This document shows positions 17,975-26,744 of a DNA stretch of 64,000 bases, piece by piece. Made by a program: the position numbers and the translations under genes. The stretch is from Acidovorax sp. NB1 (lineage in GTDB: Bacteria; Pseudomonadota; Gammaproteobacteria; Burkholderiales; Burkholderiaceae_C), in the NCBI RefSeq assembly GCF_005405905.1, contig NZ_BJHU01000013.1, positions 1-64,000 of the forward strand, written 5' to 3'. The stretch's first letter is position 1. Each line of letters begins with the position of its first letter. Under the pieces are notes generated by a model. That model saw only the letters and a list, made by a program, of their open reading frames with translations. It ran no database searches and was not told the DNA's origin.

Positions 17975-18922
17975 GTGTCTTCAGCCCCTTCCCCATCCTC
18001 ACAGAGGCCCACCCCCGTGCCTGCAGCCAGGGCACACATGGCATCCGGCCTTCTGCTGGCGCTGTTGGGTTCCATCGCATTCAGTGGCAAGGCCATCATC
18101 GTCAAGCTGGCGTACCGCCATGGGGTGGACGCGGTCACGCTCATCATGTACCGCATGCTGTTTGCGCTGCCCATCTTTGCCGTGATGGCTTGGTGGGCCA
18201 GCCGGGGCAAGCCACCCCTGAGCCGCAAGGACTGGCTGGGCGTGCTGGGCCTGGGGGTCACGGGCTACTACCTGGCCAGCTTTCTGGACTTTGCCGGGCT
18301 GGCCTACATCAGCGCCAGCCTGGAGCGGCTCATCCTGTACCTCAACCCCACCCTCGTTGTGCTGCTGGGCTGGCTGCTGTATGGCCGGGGCATCCGCTGG
18401 GCCCAGGCCGCAGGCATGCTGGTCAGCTACTGCGGCGTGGTGCTGGTGTTTGGCCACGAGGCCAACCTGCAGGGCACCAACGTGGCCTGGGGGGCGCTGC
18501 TGGTGTTTCTGAGTGCGGTGAGCTATGCCATCTATCTGGTCTACAGCGGAGAGCTGGTGCAGCGCCTGGGGGCGTTGCGCCTGGTGGGGCTGGCGACCAC
18601 GGTGGCCTGCCTGTGTTGCTTGGCGCAGTTTGCAGTGCTGAGGCCCCTGAGCGCCGCTGTGGTGGCGCCGGAGGTGATCTGGCTGTCCGTGCTCAATGCC
18701 ACGCTGTGCACGGCCGCGCCGGTGTTGATGGTCATGATGGCCATCGAGCGCATTGGCGCGGGCATGGCCGCCCAGGCAGGGATGGTGGGGCCGTTGTCCA
18801 CCATCCTCATGGGGGTGTGGATTCTGGGCGAGCCTTTCACCGTCTGGGTGGCGGCGGGCACGGCGCTGGTGGTGGCCGGGATTTTTGTCTTCACCCGCCT
18901 GGCGCGCCGCCCGGGGGCTTGA
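17975..18922 (+). CDS. EamA/DMT-superfamily transporter
   Basis: The 315-residue protein has ten predicted membrane segments in two EamA repeats, with glycine-rich helix ends and the FAGLAYISASLERLILYLNP stretch typical of the family. Such proteins export or import amino acids, metabolites or nucleotide derivatives; the substrate cannot be read from sequence. The GTG at 17975 is chosen because GAGG lies four bases upstream and the first membrane segment starts near residue 23. Confidence 0.88.
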   Translation: MSSAPSPSSQRPTPVPAARAHMASGLLLALLGSIAFSGKAIIVKLAYRHGVDAVTLIMYRMLFALPIFAVMAWWASRGKPPLSRKDWLGVLGLGVTGYYLASFLDFAGLAYISASLERLILYLNPTLVVLLGWLLYGRGIRWAQAAGMLVSYCGVVLVFGHEANLQGTNVAWGALLVFLSAVSYAIYLVYSGELVQRLGALRLVGLATTVACLCCLAQFAVLRPLSAAVVAPEVIWLSVLNATLCTAAPVLMVMMAIERIGAGMAAQAGMVGPLSTILMGVWILGEPFTVWVAAGTALVVAGIFVFTRLARRPGA

Positions 18923-18964
18923 CGCAGGGCCCTCTGGCCCTGGCACCCGGGGAACGGTAGTGCC

Positions 18965-19948
18965 TTACCCCGCCTTTTTTGCTGCGGGCGTCGGCCGGTT
19001 GGCAGGCGCTGGGGCCGTGGGAGCGCTACCGCCACCCAGGCGCTGCGCAATCGTCGCCCGGGAGCCGCCCAGCCCGTCAAGCTGCCGGCCCATGGACTGC
19101 TCCAGGTAGTCCAGGCGGGCCTGGGCGGCGGGGTGGGTGGACATGGTCAGCGTGAACATCGGGTTGTCTGGCGTCACGCTGCGCAGCTGCTGCAGCACCG
19201 ACACCAGCCCGTAGGGGTCGAACCCGGCCTTGGCGGCCATCGCCACGCCGCTGCGGTCAGCTTCAAACTCGTCGGACTGGCTCAGCCCTTTGGTGTAGAC
19301 CGTGCGGAACAGCGACAGCAGCTGGTCCTTGACGAGCTGGCCTGCCACGTTGCCCGTGCGGATCTGCGAGGCCAGCAGCTGGGTGCCCACACCGGCCATG
19401 GCGCTTTGCCGGATGGCCTGCAGGTGGTGCTTGGCGGTCACGTGCGCGATCTCGTGGGCCAGGATGCCTGCCAGTTCGGACTCGTCGGCGCAGCGGTCGA
19501 TCAGCCCCTTGGTCACAAACACATAGCCGCCGGGTGCAGCAAAGGCGTTGTAACCCGCGTCGTCCAGCACCACAAAGGTCCAGGGCAATCCAGGGCGGGG
19601 CGACTGCAGGCTGATCCACCGGCCCAGGCGGTTCACGTAGCGCTGCAGGGCCATGTCGGGGTGGGCCGGTTTGGCGCCCAGCAGCAGGGCGGCCAGCTGG
19701 CGACCGATCTCGATCTCTTTGGGCTCGTCGATGTTCTCCATCGACTGGGTGAGCAGGCTGATGAGGTCGTCACCTTGTGCTGCCGGCGCGGCCTTGCCGC
19801 CCGTGATGGCCGAACCCAGGCCACCGCCCAGGGAGTTCAGCAGGTTGTTCATGACGTTTTGGCTCTGGGCGGCCAGGGGGGCCGCCGCCATTGCCGCGAA
19901 CAGGGCGACCGCCCCGGCGCAGCGCTTCCAGCTGGAATTCCGATGCAT
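18965..19948 (-). CDS. Secreted M48-family zinc metalloprotease
   Basis: The 327-residue protein has a signal peptide (hydrophobic residues 11-26, cleavage near AAQS) and a peptidase M48 domain. The zinc motif HEIAH sits in LAGILAHEIAHVTAKHH, and the third ligand lies in the later EFEADRSGV. It resembles BepA/YfgC-type periplasmic proteases in its catalytic domain but lacks their long TPR region; the tail is short, proline-rich and lysine-terminated. The ATG at 19948 is chosen because GAGGAA lies six bases upstream. It is co-transcribed with the SH3-like gene, whose stop overlaps its ribosome site. Confidence 0.88.
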   Translation of the reverse strand: MHRNSSWKRCAGAVALFAAMAAAPLAAQSQNVMNNLLNSLGGGLGSAITGGKAAPAAQGDDLISLLTQSMENIDEPKEIEIGRQLAALLLGAKPAHPDMALQRYVNRLGRWISLQSPRPGLPWTFVVLDDAGYNAFAAPGGYVFVTKGLIDRCADESELAGILAHEIAHVTAKHHLQAIRQSAMAGVGTQLLASQIRTGNVAGQLVKDQLLSLFRTVYTKGLSQSDEFEADRSGVAMAAKAGFDPYGLVSVLQQLRSVTPDNPMFTLTMSTHPAAQARLDYLEQSMGRQLDGLGGSRATIAQRLGGGSAPTAPAPANRPTPAAKKAG

Positions 19949-19958
19949 GGTCATTTCC

Positions 19959-20582
19959 TCAGTTCGGGCTGTAGTTGGGGTCGGACGGATTGCCCGAGCT
20001 GCCGCCGGAGCGGTTGCCCGCACCCGAGCCGCCCGAAGGCAGCGCAGGCTGGGCCATGGCCGGAACATCCCGCGCATGCAGCGAGGCCGAGCTGGCAAAT
20101 TGGCGTGCCTGGTCGGCGTTCACCCGCATGCCTTCAACCCTGCCCACGGCGGCCGGGTTGGGTTGGGCCTTGGCGATGTCTTCAGCGTCCAGCCCGCGAA
20201 TGCCCACGGTGGAGGTCGCCGTGGTGGTGGACCCGCTGTTGCCGCCAAACAACCCCCCCAGGCCCCGCAAGCCACCGGCAGCGGAGTTGTTGCTGTTCGC
20301 TGCCGCACCCGATTGGGGCCCCAGGTCGAACATGTGCACCCAGCCCGTGGCCCCCTGCGGGGTGCTCACTTTGGTCCAGGGGCCCTTGCGCTCGCTGCTG
20401 CGTGTGACGACCGTGTTGGCCTCCAGGGGCGCCAGGCTGGCACCGTTGTCTGCCGGGCTGTCGCGCAATTGTGTGGCGCGTTTGACCACGGCGGCTTCCT
20501 GGGCATGCGAAGCGCCTGCCACCAGGGCCAGTGCGGCCCCAGCCAGCCAGGCGGCCAGGGCGTCACGGTGCAGCCATTTCAT
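19959..20582 (-). CDS. Periplasmic SH3-like domain protein
   Basis: The 207-residue protein has a signal peptide (residues 1-27, ending ASHA) and a bacterial SH3-like domain (about 30-95) containing TQLRDSPADNG and ATGWVHMFDL. A glycine/serine/asparagine-rich low-complexity tail follows. SH3b domains usually bind peptides or cell-wall stems. It immediately precedes the M48 protease gene on the same strand, so the pair probably acts together in the periplasm, the SH3b protein as adaptor or substrate receptor (inference). The ATG at 20582 is chosen because GGAGAG lies upstream. Confidence 0.85.
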   Translation of the reverse strand: MKWLHRDALAAWLAGAALALVAGASHAQEAAVVKRATQLRDSPADNGASLAPLEANTVVTRSSERKGPWTKVSTPQGATGWVHMFDLGPQSGAAANSNNSAAGGLRGLGGLFGGNSGSTTTATSTVGIRGLDAEDIAKAQPNPAAVGRVEGMRVNADQARQFASSASLHARDVPAMAQPALPSGGSGAGNRSGGSSGNPSDPNYSPN

Positions 20583-20646
20583 CTTGCAACTCTCCACTTA
20601 TGATTTGACAGGGCTGCAGGGTGCAGCACCAGAACCGGAGATTGTT

Positions 20647-21486
20647 ATGGATTTGGGTATCGCAGGCAAATGGGCGCTGGTGTGCGGCGCGAGCAAGGGG
20701 CTGGGCTATGGCTGTGCGCAGGCGCTGGTGCGCGAGGGCGTCAACGTCGTCATCAACGCCCGCAATGCCGATGCGCTCGATCAGGCTGCTACCCGTTTGA
20801 TAGCTGAATGCGCAAGCCAGTCGCGCGCAAAGGGCCAAAAAGATGCTGAAATCTCTGCACCCCAGGTGCTGGCCGTGGCGGCAGACATCACCACCCCTGC
20901 CGGGCGCGAGGCCGTGTTCTCCGTGGCGGGTGGGCCGGGTCGGGATTTCGACATCGTGGTGACGAACGCGGGCGGGCCTCCCACGGGGGATTTCCGCGAC
21001 TGGGATCGCGATGCCTGGATCAAGGCCGTGGACGCCAACATGCTCACGCCCATCGAACTCATCCGGGCCACGGTGGATGGCATGGCGGCGCGGGGTTTTG
21101 GCCGCATCGTCAACATCACATCGAGTGCTGTGAAGGCGCCCATCGACATCCTGGGCCTGTCCAATGGCGCGCGCAGCGGCCTCACGGGTTTTGTGGCGGG
21201 GGTGTCGCGCAGCAAGATCGCGGCGCGGGGCGTGACGATCAACAACCTGCTGCCCGGCAAGTTCGACACCGACCGCCTCGCGGCCACCGTGACGGCCGCT
21301 GCTGGCAAGGCGGGCAAAAGCGTCGATGAGGTGCGCGCCGCCCAGCAGTCGCAGATCCCGGCGGGCCGCTATGGCACGGCCGACGAGTTTGGTGCCATCT
21401 GCGCCTTTTTGTGCAGCCAGCAGGCGGGTTACATGACCGGCCAGAATGTGCTGGCCGATGGCGGCGCCTACCCCGGCACCTTCTGA
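20647..21486 (+). CDS. Short-chain dehydrogenase/reductase with atypical active site
   Basis: The 279-residue SDR has the dinucleotide motif GASKGLG at residues 14-20 and NAGG at 107-110. Where classical members have YxxxK, this protein reads SNGAR, with S172 and R176 at the expected offsets from S159. That pattern is shared by a beta-ketoacyl-reductase-like SDR subgroup whose reaction is unclear. Residues of about 47-68 are encoded by a dispersed DNA repeat and lengthen the segment after the second strand. The start at 20647 is the first ATG before the conserved fold. It is divergent from the SH3-like gene. Confidence 0.85.
   Translation: MDLGIAGKWALVCGASKGLGYGCAQALVREGVNVVINARNADALDQAATRLIAECASQSRAKGQKDAEISAPQVLAVAADITTPAGREAVFSVAGGPGRDFDIVVTNAGGPPTGDFRDWDRDAWIKAVDANMLTPIELIRATVDGMAARGFGRIVNITSSAVKAPIDILGLSNGARSGLTGFVAGVSRSKIAARGVTINNLLPGKFDTDRLAATVTAAAGKAGKSVDEVRAAQQSQIPAGRYGTADEFGAICAFLCSQQAGYMTGQNVLADGGAYPGTF
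20784..20845 (+). repeat. Family 1 repeat, copy B, inside the SDR gene
   Basis: GCTGCTACCCGTTTGATAGC, then GCGCGCAAAGGGCC and AAAAAG, match the family layout. The copy is in-frame and open, and encodes residues of about 47-66 of the SDR. Confidence 0.65.
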
Positions 21487-21681
21487 CGGCCTTGTGGCAG
21501 GGCGCGCATGGTGGCAAGGGTGGCAAGGAACGGCATGCCAGCAGCCTCGGGCGCTGCGGCGGGGGCGTTTCATTGGCAGATGCCACGCACCAGTTCTCTC
21601 GAAGGCTCACGCGTGGCGTTTTGCCGACAATATGCCTTTGGAGCTGAAAAATTGGTGGAATACTTCTCGCCATTGTTTGCC

Positions 21682-22782
21682 ATGCTCACCACCCCCCGCA
21701 CCTTGAATTTTTCCCACTGGCGCCATGCCCTGCTTTTTTGTGTGGCGCTGGCTGCATGGGGCGGGGTGCATGGGGCAGACCCTGCGGGCAGCAAGGCCGC
21801 CGCGCCCTACAAGCTGCGCGTGGTGGGCGGGCTGGCCGGGGTGAACCAATACACGCGCCAGGAAGAGCCGTTCTGGAACAAGGAGCTGGCCCGCCTGAGT
21901 GGCGGCAAGTTCCAGGCAGAGATCGTCCCCTTTGATCGGGCCGGGGTGCCTGGCAACGAAATGCTGCGCCTGCTGCAGCTGGGCGTGGTGCCGTTCGGCA
22001 CCACTCTGATGAGTTCGTTCACCTCGCAATACCCCGAATACACCGCGCCCGATCTGGCGGGCCTGAACCCCGACATCGCCACGCTCAAGACCACCCTCAC
22101 CGCGTTTCGCCCCTACCTCGAAAAGGCCCTGCGCGAACAGCATGGCGTGGAGGCGCTGGCGATCTATGTGTACCCGGCCCAGGTGGTCTTTTGCAAGAAG
22201 CCGCTGCGCGCGCTGTCTGACCTGTCGGGGCGCCGCGTCCGCGTGTCGTCGTCCACCCAGGCCGACTTTGTCGGGGCCCTGGGCGGCGTGCCGGTGCTGA
22301 CCAGCTTTTCCCAGATCGTGCCCAGCCTGACGGCGGGCAACACCGAATGTGCGATCACGGGCACCATGTCGGGCAATTTGCTGGGCCTGCCCACACTCAC
22401 CTCGCATGTGCACACCCTGCCTGTGACCTGGGGGCTGGCCATTTTTGGCGCCAACCAGGCGGCCTGGGCGGGCCTGCCCGCCGACCTGCGCGAGCTGCTC
22501 AAGCGCGAGCTGCCCCGGCTGGAGTCCGCCATCTGGGCCGAGTCCGAACGCGAGACCGCCGAGGGCCTGGCCTGCAACCGGGGCGCGCCCACCTGCACCG
22601 GGGGCACCAAGGGCGCCATGGTGGTCGTGCCTGCATCGCCGCAGGATGAGCGCAGCCGCCAGGAGATACTGGCCTCCACCGTGCTGCCCCGCTGGGTGCA
22701 GCGCTGTGGCGCGCGCTGCGCCCAGGCCTGGAACCAGACGATCGGCCCCGCACGTGGCCTGTTGGCCGCACCCGCAAAATAA
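21682..22782 (+). CDS. TRAP-type periplasmic substrate-binding protein (DctP-like)
   Basis: The 366-residue protein has a signal peptide (about residues 1-31) and the DctP fold. Recognisable segments include FWNKELARLSGGKFQAEI, the LSGRRVRVSSSTQADFVGAL region that carries the family arginine contacting carboxylate ligands, and a late hinge region. TRAP receptors bind organic acids for the DctQ-DctM permease, but no permease genes are present. Instead the stop codon is followed with no gap (TAA-ATG) by a membrane GGDEF-EAL enzyme gene. The start at 21682 is chosen because it directly precedes the signal peptide. Confidence 0.85.
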   Translation: MLTTPRTLNFSHWRHALLFCVALAAWGGVHGADPAGSKAAAPYKLRVVGGLAGVNQYTRQEEPFWNKELARLSGGKFQAEIVPFDRAGVPGNEMLRLLQLGVVPFGTTLMSSFTSQYPEYTAPDLAGLNPDIATLKTTLTAFRPYLEKALREQHGVEALAIYVYPAQVVFCKKPLRALSDLSGRRVRVSSSTQADFVGALGGVPVLTSFSQIVPSLTAGNTECAITGTMSGNLLGLPTLTSHVHTLPVTWGLAIFGANQAAWAGLPADLRELLKRELPRLESAIWAESERETAEGLACNRGAPTCTGGTKGAMVVVPASPQDERSRQEILASTVLPRWVQRCGARCAQAWNQTIGPARGLLAAPAK

Positions 22783-25467
22783 ATGAGAGAGCCCACGACC
22801 CCGTTGCGCATCAAGGCCTTTGTCGGGGCCGGGGTTGTGGTGTTTGTGGTGGCAGTGGCCATCGTGGCGGCTGCCGTGGCCTGGAATGCCCGCAAGGTGG
22901 CGCTGGACGATAGCGAGGCCCAGGCCACCCGTTTTGTGGCGGGTGCCGAGGCGGCGCTCAACCGCTCGCTGCTGACGGTGGATGTGCTGCTGGCCAGCAT
23001 GGACGAGCTGCTGAACCTGTCGAACATGACGGCGCCCTGGATCGACGCGGAATCGGCCAGCCAGCGCCTGCGCGGCTCCACCCGGCAGAACCTGATGGTG
23101 CGCTACGTGGCGCTGCTGGACGCCACCGGCAAAACCATGGCGTCCTCCGACCCGGCTGGCGGCGCGCTGGCCGTGCAATTGCCAGCGGGCTTTCTGGAGT
23201 CCGTGCTGGAGCAGCCGGTGTCCACCCTCATGGTCAGCGCGCCGGTCGTGAGTTTTGCCAGTTCCGAGCGCGTTCTGTATTTCGCGCGCCACCTGCGCCT
23301 GGCCGACAGCACACGTGTGGCGGCGGTGGCCGAGCTGCCCGTGGGCGCCCTGGGCGCGGTGCTGCTTCAGGGCGTGGACATCAGCGGCCTGCAGGTAACG
23401 CTGGAGCGGACTGGCGGGCAATTGCTGCTGGGCGTGCCTGGCCGCGAGGAAGTCATTGCTCCCACGCTGGCGCCGCCGCTGGCCGAGCTGGCCGACCTGG
23501 GCCTGGAGTGGAGGGCTCCGGCACGCCTCACCGGGGCGCCCGCCCTGGTGGTGTTTCGTCCCATCCTGTACCAGGACCTGCGGATTTCCGCGAGCATCCC
23601 GCTGCACGAGGCGTTGAGCAGCTGGCGCGACCAGCGCGACGCCATCGGCCTGACTGCACTGGTGTTTGTGGCCATGATCCTGGCGGCGGGGGGGCTGGCG
23701 TTTCGTTACCTGGACCGCCTCTCGCAGGCCCGCGTGGCCATAGCCCAATCCAAAGCCACGCTCGACCAGGCGCTGGAGTCCATGGTTAGCGGCTTTTTGC
23801 TGCTCGACAAGAACAACTGCGTGGTGCAGTGGAACAGCCAGTTCGAGGTGATCTTCCCGTGGCTCAAGGGCATCATCGCCCCCCGGCTGCCGTTTCGCAC
23901 GGTGATCGAGGAAACCGTCAAGCACCACCATCCCCGCCTGGCCGACGACGAGCACGCGCGCTGGGTGGACCAGCGGCTGTTGCGGCAACAGCAGCCCCAG
24001 CACGAACCGCATGAACAGGTCTACTCCAACGGCCGCACCATCCAGATCACGGAGCGCACCACGCCCGACGGTGGCCTGGTCATCAGCTACCACGACGTCA
24101 CGGCCCTGCGGCGCGCGAGCGCCGAGATCGAGAACCTTGCTTTCTACGACCCGCTGACCAACCTGCCCAACCGCCGCCTGCTCATGGACCGTATGCAGCA
24201 GGCCATTGCTTCCAGTGCGCGCAGCGGCCAGTACGGCGCCCTGCTGTTCCTCGACCTGGACCATTTCAAGACCCTGAACGACACCCGGGGCCACGAGGTG
24301 GGCGACATGCTGCTGCGCCAGGTGGCCCAGCGCCTGAAGACCTGCGTGCGGCGCGAAGACACGGTAGCGCGGCTGGGCGGCGACGAGTTTGTGGTCATGC
24401 TGGGCGACCTGTCGGCCAGCAGCGAAGAGGCGGGCGCCTATGTCCGCCGTGTGGGCGAAAAAATCCTGCGCAAGCTCAATGTGCCCTACACCCTGGGGGG
24501 CCATGCCCACCACAGCACACCCAGCATTGGCGCCACGTTGATGGGCGGCGCGATCCAGTCGTCGGTGGATTTGCTCAAGCAGGCCGACATTGCCATGTAC
24601 CAGGTCAAGTCGCAGGGGCGCAATGCGCTGTGCTTCTTTGACCCGCAGATGCAGATCGCGATCAGCCTGCGCGCGCAGCTCGAAGCCGATTTGCAGGCGG
24701 CGCTCACGGCGCGCCAGTTTGTGCTGCATTACCAGCCGCAGTTCCACTTGGACGGGCGCATGGTGGGCGCCGAGGCGCTGATCCGCTGGCAACACCCCGA
24801 ACGCGGCCTGGTGGCGCCAGGGGCCTTCATCGGCGTGGCGGAAGAGAGCGAACTCATCGTGCCCATGGGCCACTGGGTGCTGCGCACGGCCTGCGAACAA
24901 CTGGCCGCCTGGCAGGGCAATCCGCGCTTTCAGCACCTGCAGTTGTCGGTCAACGTGAGTGCACGGCAGTTCCGCCAGCGCGACTTTGTGGCGCGCGTGG
25001 TCGAGGTGCTGCGCGAAACCGGCGCGCGCCCCCACCTGCTCAAGCTCGAGCTCACCGAATCGCTGGTGCTGGACAACGTGGACGACACCATCGCCAAGAT
25101 CGGCACGCTCAAGACCAAGGGCGTGCGTTTTTCGGTGGACGACTTCGGCACCGGCTACTCGTCGCTGGCCTACCTCACGCGGTTGCCGCTCGACCAGCTC
25201 AAGATCGACCAGTCCTTCGTGCACAACCTGGGCGTGCGCCATACCGACGACGTGATCGTGCAGACCATCCTGGGCATGGCGCGCAACCTGGAACTGGACG
25301 TGATCGCCGAAGGTGTGGAGACCGAGGCACAGAAGAAGCTGCTGGCCCAGTACGGCTGCACCTACTTCCAGGGCTACCTGCTGGGGCGGCCCACCCCTGT
25401 GGCGCAGCTGGAGGCGCTGCTGGATCCCATCGCCACCACCGCCGAAGACCTCGACCTGCCCGGCTGA
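22783..25467 (+). CDS. Membrane-bound PAS-GGDEF-EAL c-di-GMP enzyme with extracytoplasmic sensor domain
   Basis: The 894-residue protein has a membrane segment near 14-36, a periplasmic sensor region to about residue 284 and a second membrane segment near 286-308. A PAS-like region follows (about 325-440), then GGDEF and EAL domains. GGDEF is intact at 532-536, and RRED just before it fits the inhibitory I-site. EAL is intact at 664-666, with N in NVSARQF, the DDFGTGYSSL loop, KID and EGVE also present. Both c-di-GMP synthesis and breakdown are therefore possible. The gene begins at the base after the binding-protein stop, implying translational coupling and a likely shared signalling role. 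Confidence 0.94.
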   Translation: MREPTTPLRIKAFVGAGVVVFVVAVAIVAAAVAWNARKVALDDSEAQATRFVAGAEAALNRSLLTVDVLLASMDELLNLSNMTAPWIDAESASQRLRGSTRQNLMVRYVALLDATGKTMASSDPAGGALAVQLPAGFLESVLEQPVSTLMVSAPVVSFASSERVLYFARHLRLADSTRVAAVAELPVGALGAVLLQGVDISGLQVTLERTGGQLLLGVPGREEVIAPTLAPPLAELADLGLEWRAPARLTGAPALVVFRPILYQDLRISASIPLHEALSSWRDQRDAIGLTALVFVAMILAAGGLAFRYLDRLSQARVAIAQSKATLDQALESMVSGFLLLDKNNCVVQWNSQFEVIFPWLKGIIAPRLPFRTVIEETVKHHHPRLADDEHARWVDQRLLRQQQPQHEPHEQVYSNGRTIQITERTTPDGGLVISYHDVTALRRASAEIENLAFYDPLTNLPNRRLLMDRMQQAIASSARSGQYGALLFLDLDHFKTLNDTRGHEVGDMLLRQVAQRLKTCVRREDTVARLGGDEFVVMLGDLSASSEEAGAYVRRVGEKILRKLNVPYTLGGHAHHSTPSIGATLMGGAIQSSVDLLKQADIAMYQVKSQGRNALCFFDPQMQIAISLRAQLEADLQAALTARQFVLHYQPQFHLDGRMVGAEALIRWQHPERGLVAPGAFIGVAEESELIVPMGHWVLRTACEQLAAWQGNPRFQHLQLSVNVSARQFRQRDFVARVVEVLRETGARPHLLKLELTESLVLDNVDDTIAKIGTLKTKGVRFSVDDFGTGYSSLAYLTRLPLDQLKIDQSFVHNLGVRHTDDVIVQTILGMARNLELDVIAEGVETEAQKKLLAQYGCTYFQGYLLGRPTPVAQLEALLDPIATTAEDLDLPG

Positions 25468-25579
25468 GGGCCACAAGGCGGGCGGCGCTCACAAGCCCGG
25501 CAGGCCCCACATCCGCCACATACTGCCGCCTGCCTTTGCTGTCCATGCCCCTGGTGGCGGCGCCAGGGGTTGCAGGAAT

Positions 25580-25642
25580 AATTGCTATATTTTTAATAGC
25601 TTGAAATGTATGATGGACGCGCGGCAAGGCCGATTTTTATTC
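25580..25642 (+). repeat. Family 1 repeat, copy C, intergenic
   Basis: AATTGCTATATTTTTAATAGC, a spacer, then GACGCGCGGCAAGGCCG and TTTTTAT match the family. It lies between the GGDEF-EAL and EamA genes (convergent) and is flanked by TGCAGGA at 25571-25577 and its complement TCCTGCA at 25646-25652. Confidence 0.75.
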
Positions 25643-25656
25643 AGGTCCTGCAGCCC

Positions 25657-26556
25657 TCAGCGCCGCGACGACACCACAATCCCGCCCACGATCAGTGCAA
25701 ACGCCACGCCGTGGAACGCCTGGGGCGTTTCGCCCAGAAACGCGGCCGACAACAAGCCCGCAAACAGCGGCGTGAGGTTGACAAAAAACCCCGCCACCGC
25801 AGGCCCCGCCCGCTGCACGCCCACACCCCAGCAGCGGTAGGCCAGCACGGCAGGGCCGACGGCGATGAAGGCCAGTGCCGCTACCAGCGGCCAGCCCCAG
25901 GTGGTGTGCGCGTGGCCGGTGGCCCATTCGGCCCCGGCAAAGCTGCCCGACCAGGCCAGGCCAAACACCATCTGCGCCATGAGGAAAGCGGCCCAGTCGC
26001 TCCGGATGCTGCCCGGCTCGCTGGTACGCGCCAGCAGCCAGCTGTAAAACGCCCACGAGATGGTGGCCAGCAGCATGAACAAATCGCCCGGCACCAGGCG
26101 GAACGCCAGCAGCTGCGACCATTCGCCCCGGCTCAGCACCAGCAGCACGCCACACACCGACAGCAGCGCGCCCATCACCTGGCGCCGTGTCACGGCCGCC
26201 CCGAAGAACAGCGCGCCCACGGCCAGCATCCACACCGGCATGCTGGAGCCCACCAGCGTTGCATTGATGGGCGTGGAAGTCTGCAGCGCCATGTACTGCA
26301 GCGCGTTGTACAGGCCAATGCCCAGCAGCCCCAGCAGCGCATAGCGGCGCCAGTGGGGCCACAGCGGGCTGTCCTTGCGCAGCACACCGTGGGCCAGCGG
26401 CAGCAGGATGGCAAAGGCCAGCACCCAGCGGATGAAATTGAGGGCAGCGGGGGAAATCAGGTCATGCACCAGCCGCCCCGTGACGGCGTTGCCAGCCCAC
26501 AGCAGGGGCGGAATCACCAGCAGCACGGCCGTGCCGGGTGTGAGTTTTTGAGTCAT
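25657..26556 (-). CDS. EamA/DMT-superfamily transporter
   Basis: The 299-residue protein has ten predicted membrane segments in two EamA repeats. Family features include PPLLWAGNAVTGRL at the start and the ALQYMALQTSTPINATLVGS stretch in segment 4-5. It resembles RhtA/YdcZ-like metabolite exporters, but the substrate is unknown. It is transcribed away from the oxidoreductase gene and convergent with the c-di-GMP enzyme gene. It is not closely similar by eye to the EamA protein at 18 kb. Confidence 0.88.
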   Translation of the reverse strand: MTQKLTPGTAVLLVIPPLLWAGNAVTGRLVHDLISPAALNFIRWVLAFAILLPLAHGVLRKDSPLWPHWRRYALLGLLGIGLYNALQYMALQTSTPINATLVGSSMPVWMLAVGALFFGAAVTRRQVMGALLSVCGVLLVLSRGEWSQLLAFRLVPGDLFMLLATISWAFYSWLLARTSEPGSIRSDWAAFLMAQMVFGLAWSGSFAGAEWATGHAHTTWGWPLVAALAFIAVGPAVLAYRCWGVGVQRAGPAVAGFFVNLTPLFAGLLSAAFLGETPQAFHGVAFALIVGGIVVSSRR

Positions 26557-26744
26557 GGGGCTGCACTGTAACGGTGCGCGCGCTGCGCTGCAGCATGCGT
26601 TGGTAACGCCCTTGAAACGTGCCGGGCAGCCGCGCTAGGTAGCGGGCACGGCCCGCCGTTTCATGGCAGGATGGCCGCCGTTTTGGTCGGTACCGGCCTT
26701 GTCCGTACTTTGATCCCATTTGTCGTTCGCAACAGGAGCCACCC

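Noticed and set aside
21607..25476. 1289-residue minus-strand frame across the binding-protein and GGDEF-EAL genes
   Set aside because: It is antisense to genes with intact catalytic motifs, with no recognisable domain and shadow-like composition.
25571..25652. TGCAGGA/TCCTGCA flanks of repeat copy C read as terminal repeats of a mobile element
   Set aside because: The other copies lack similar flanks, so this is more likely chance or a broken hairpin at the insertion site.
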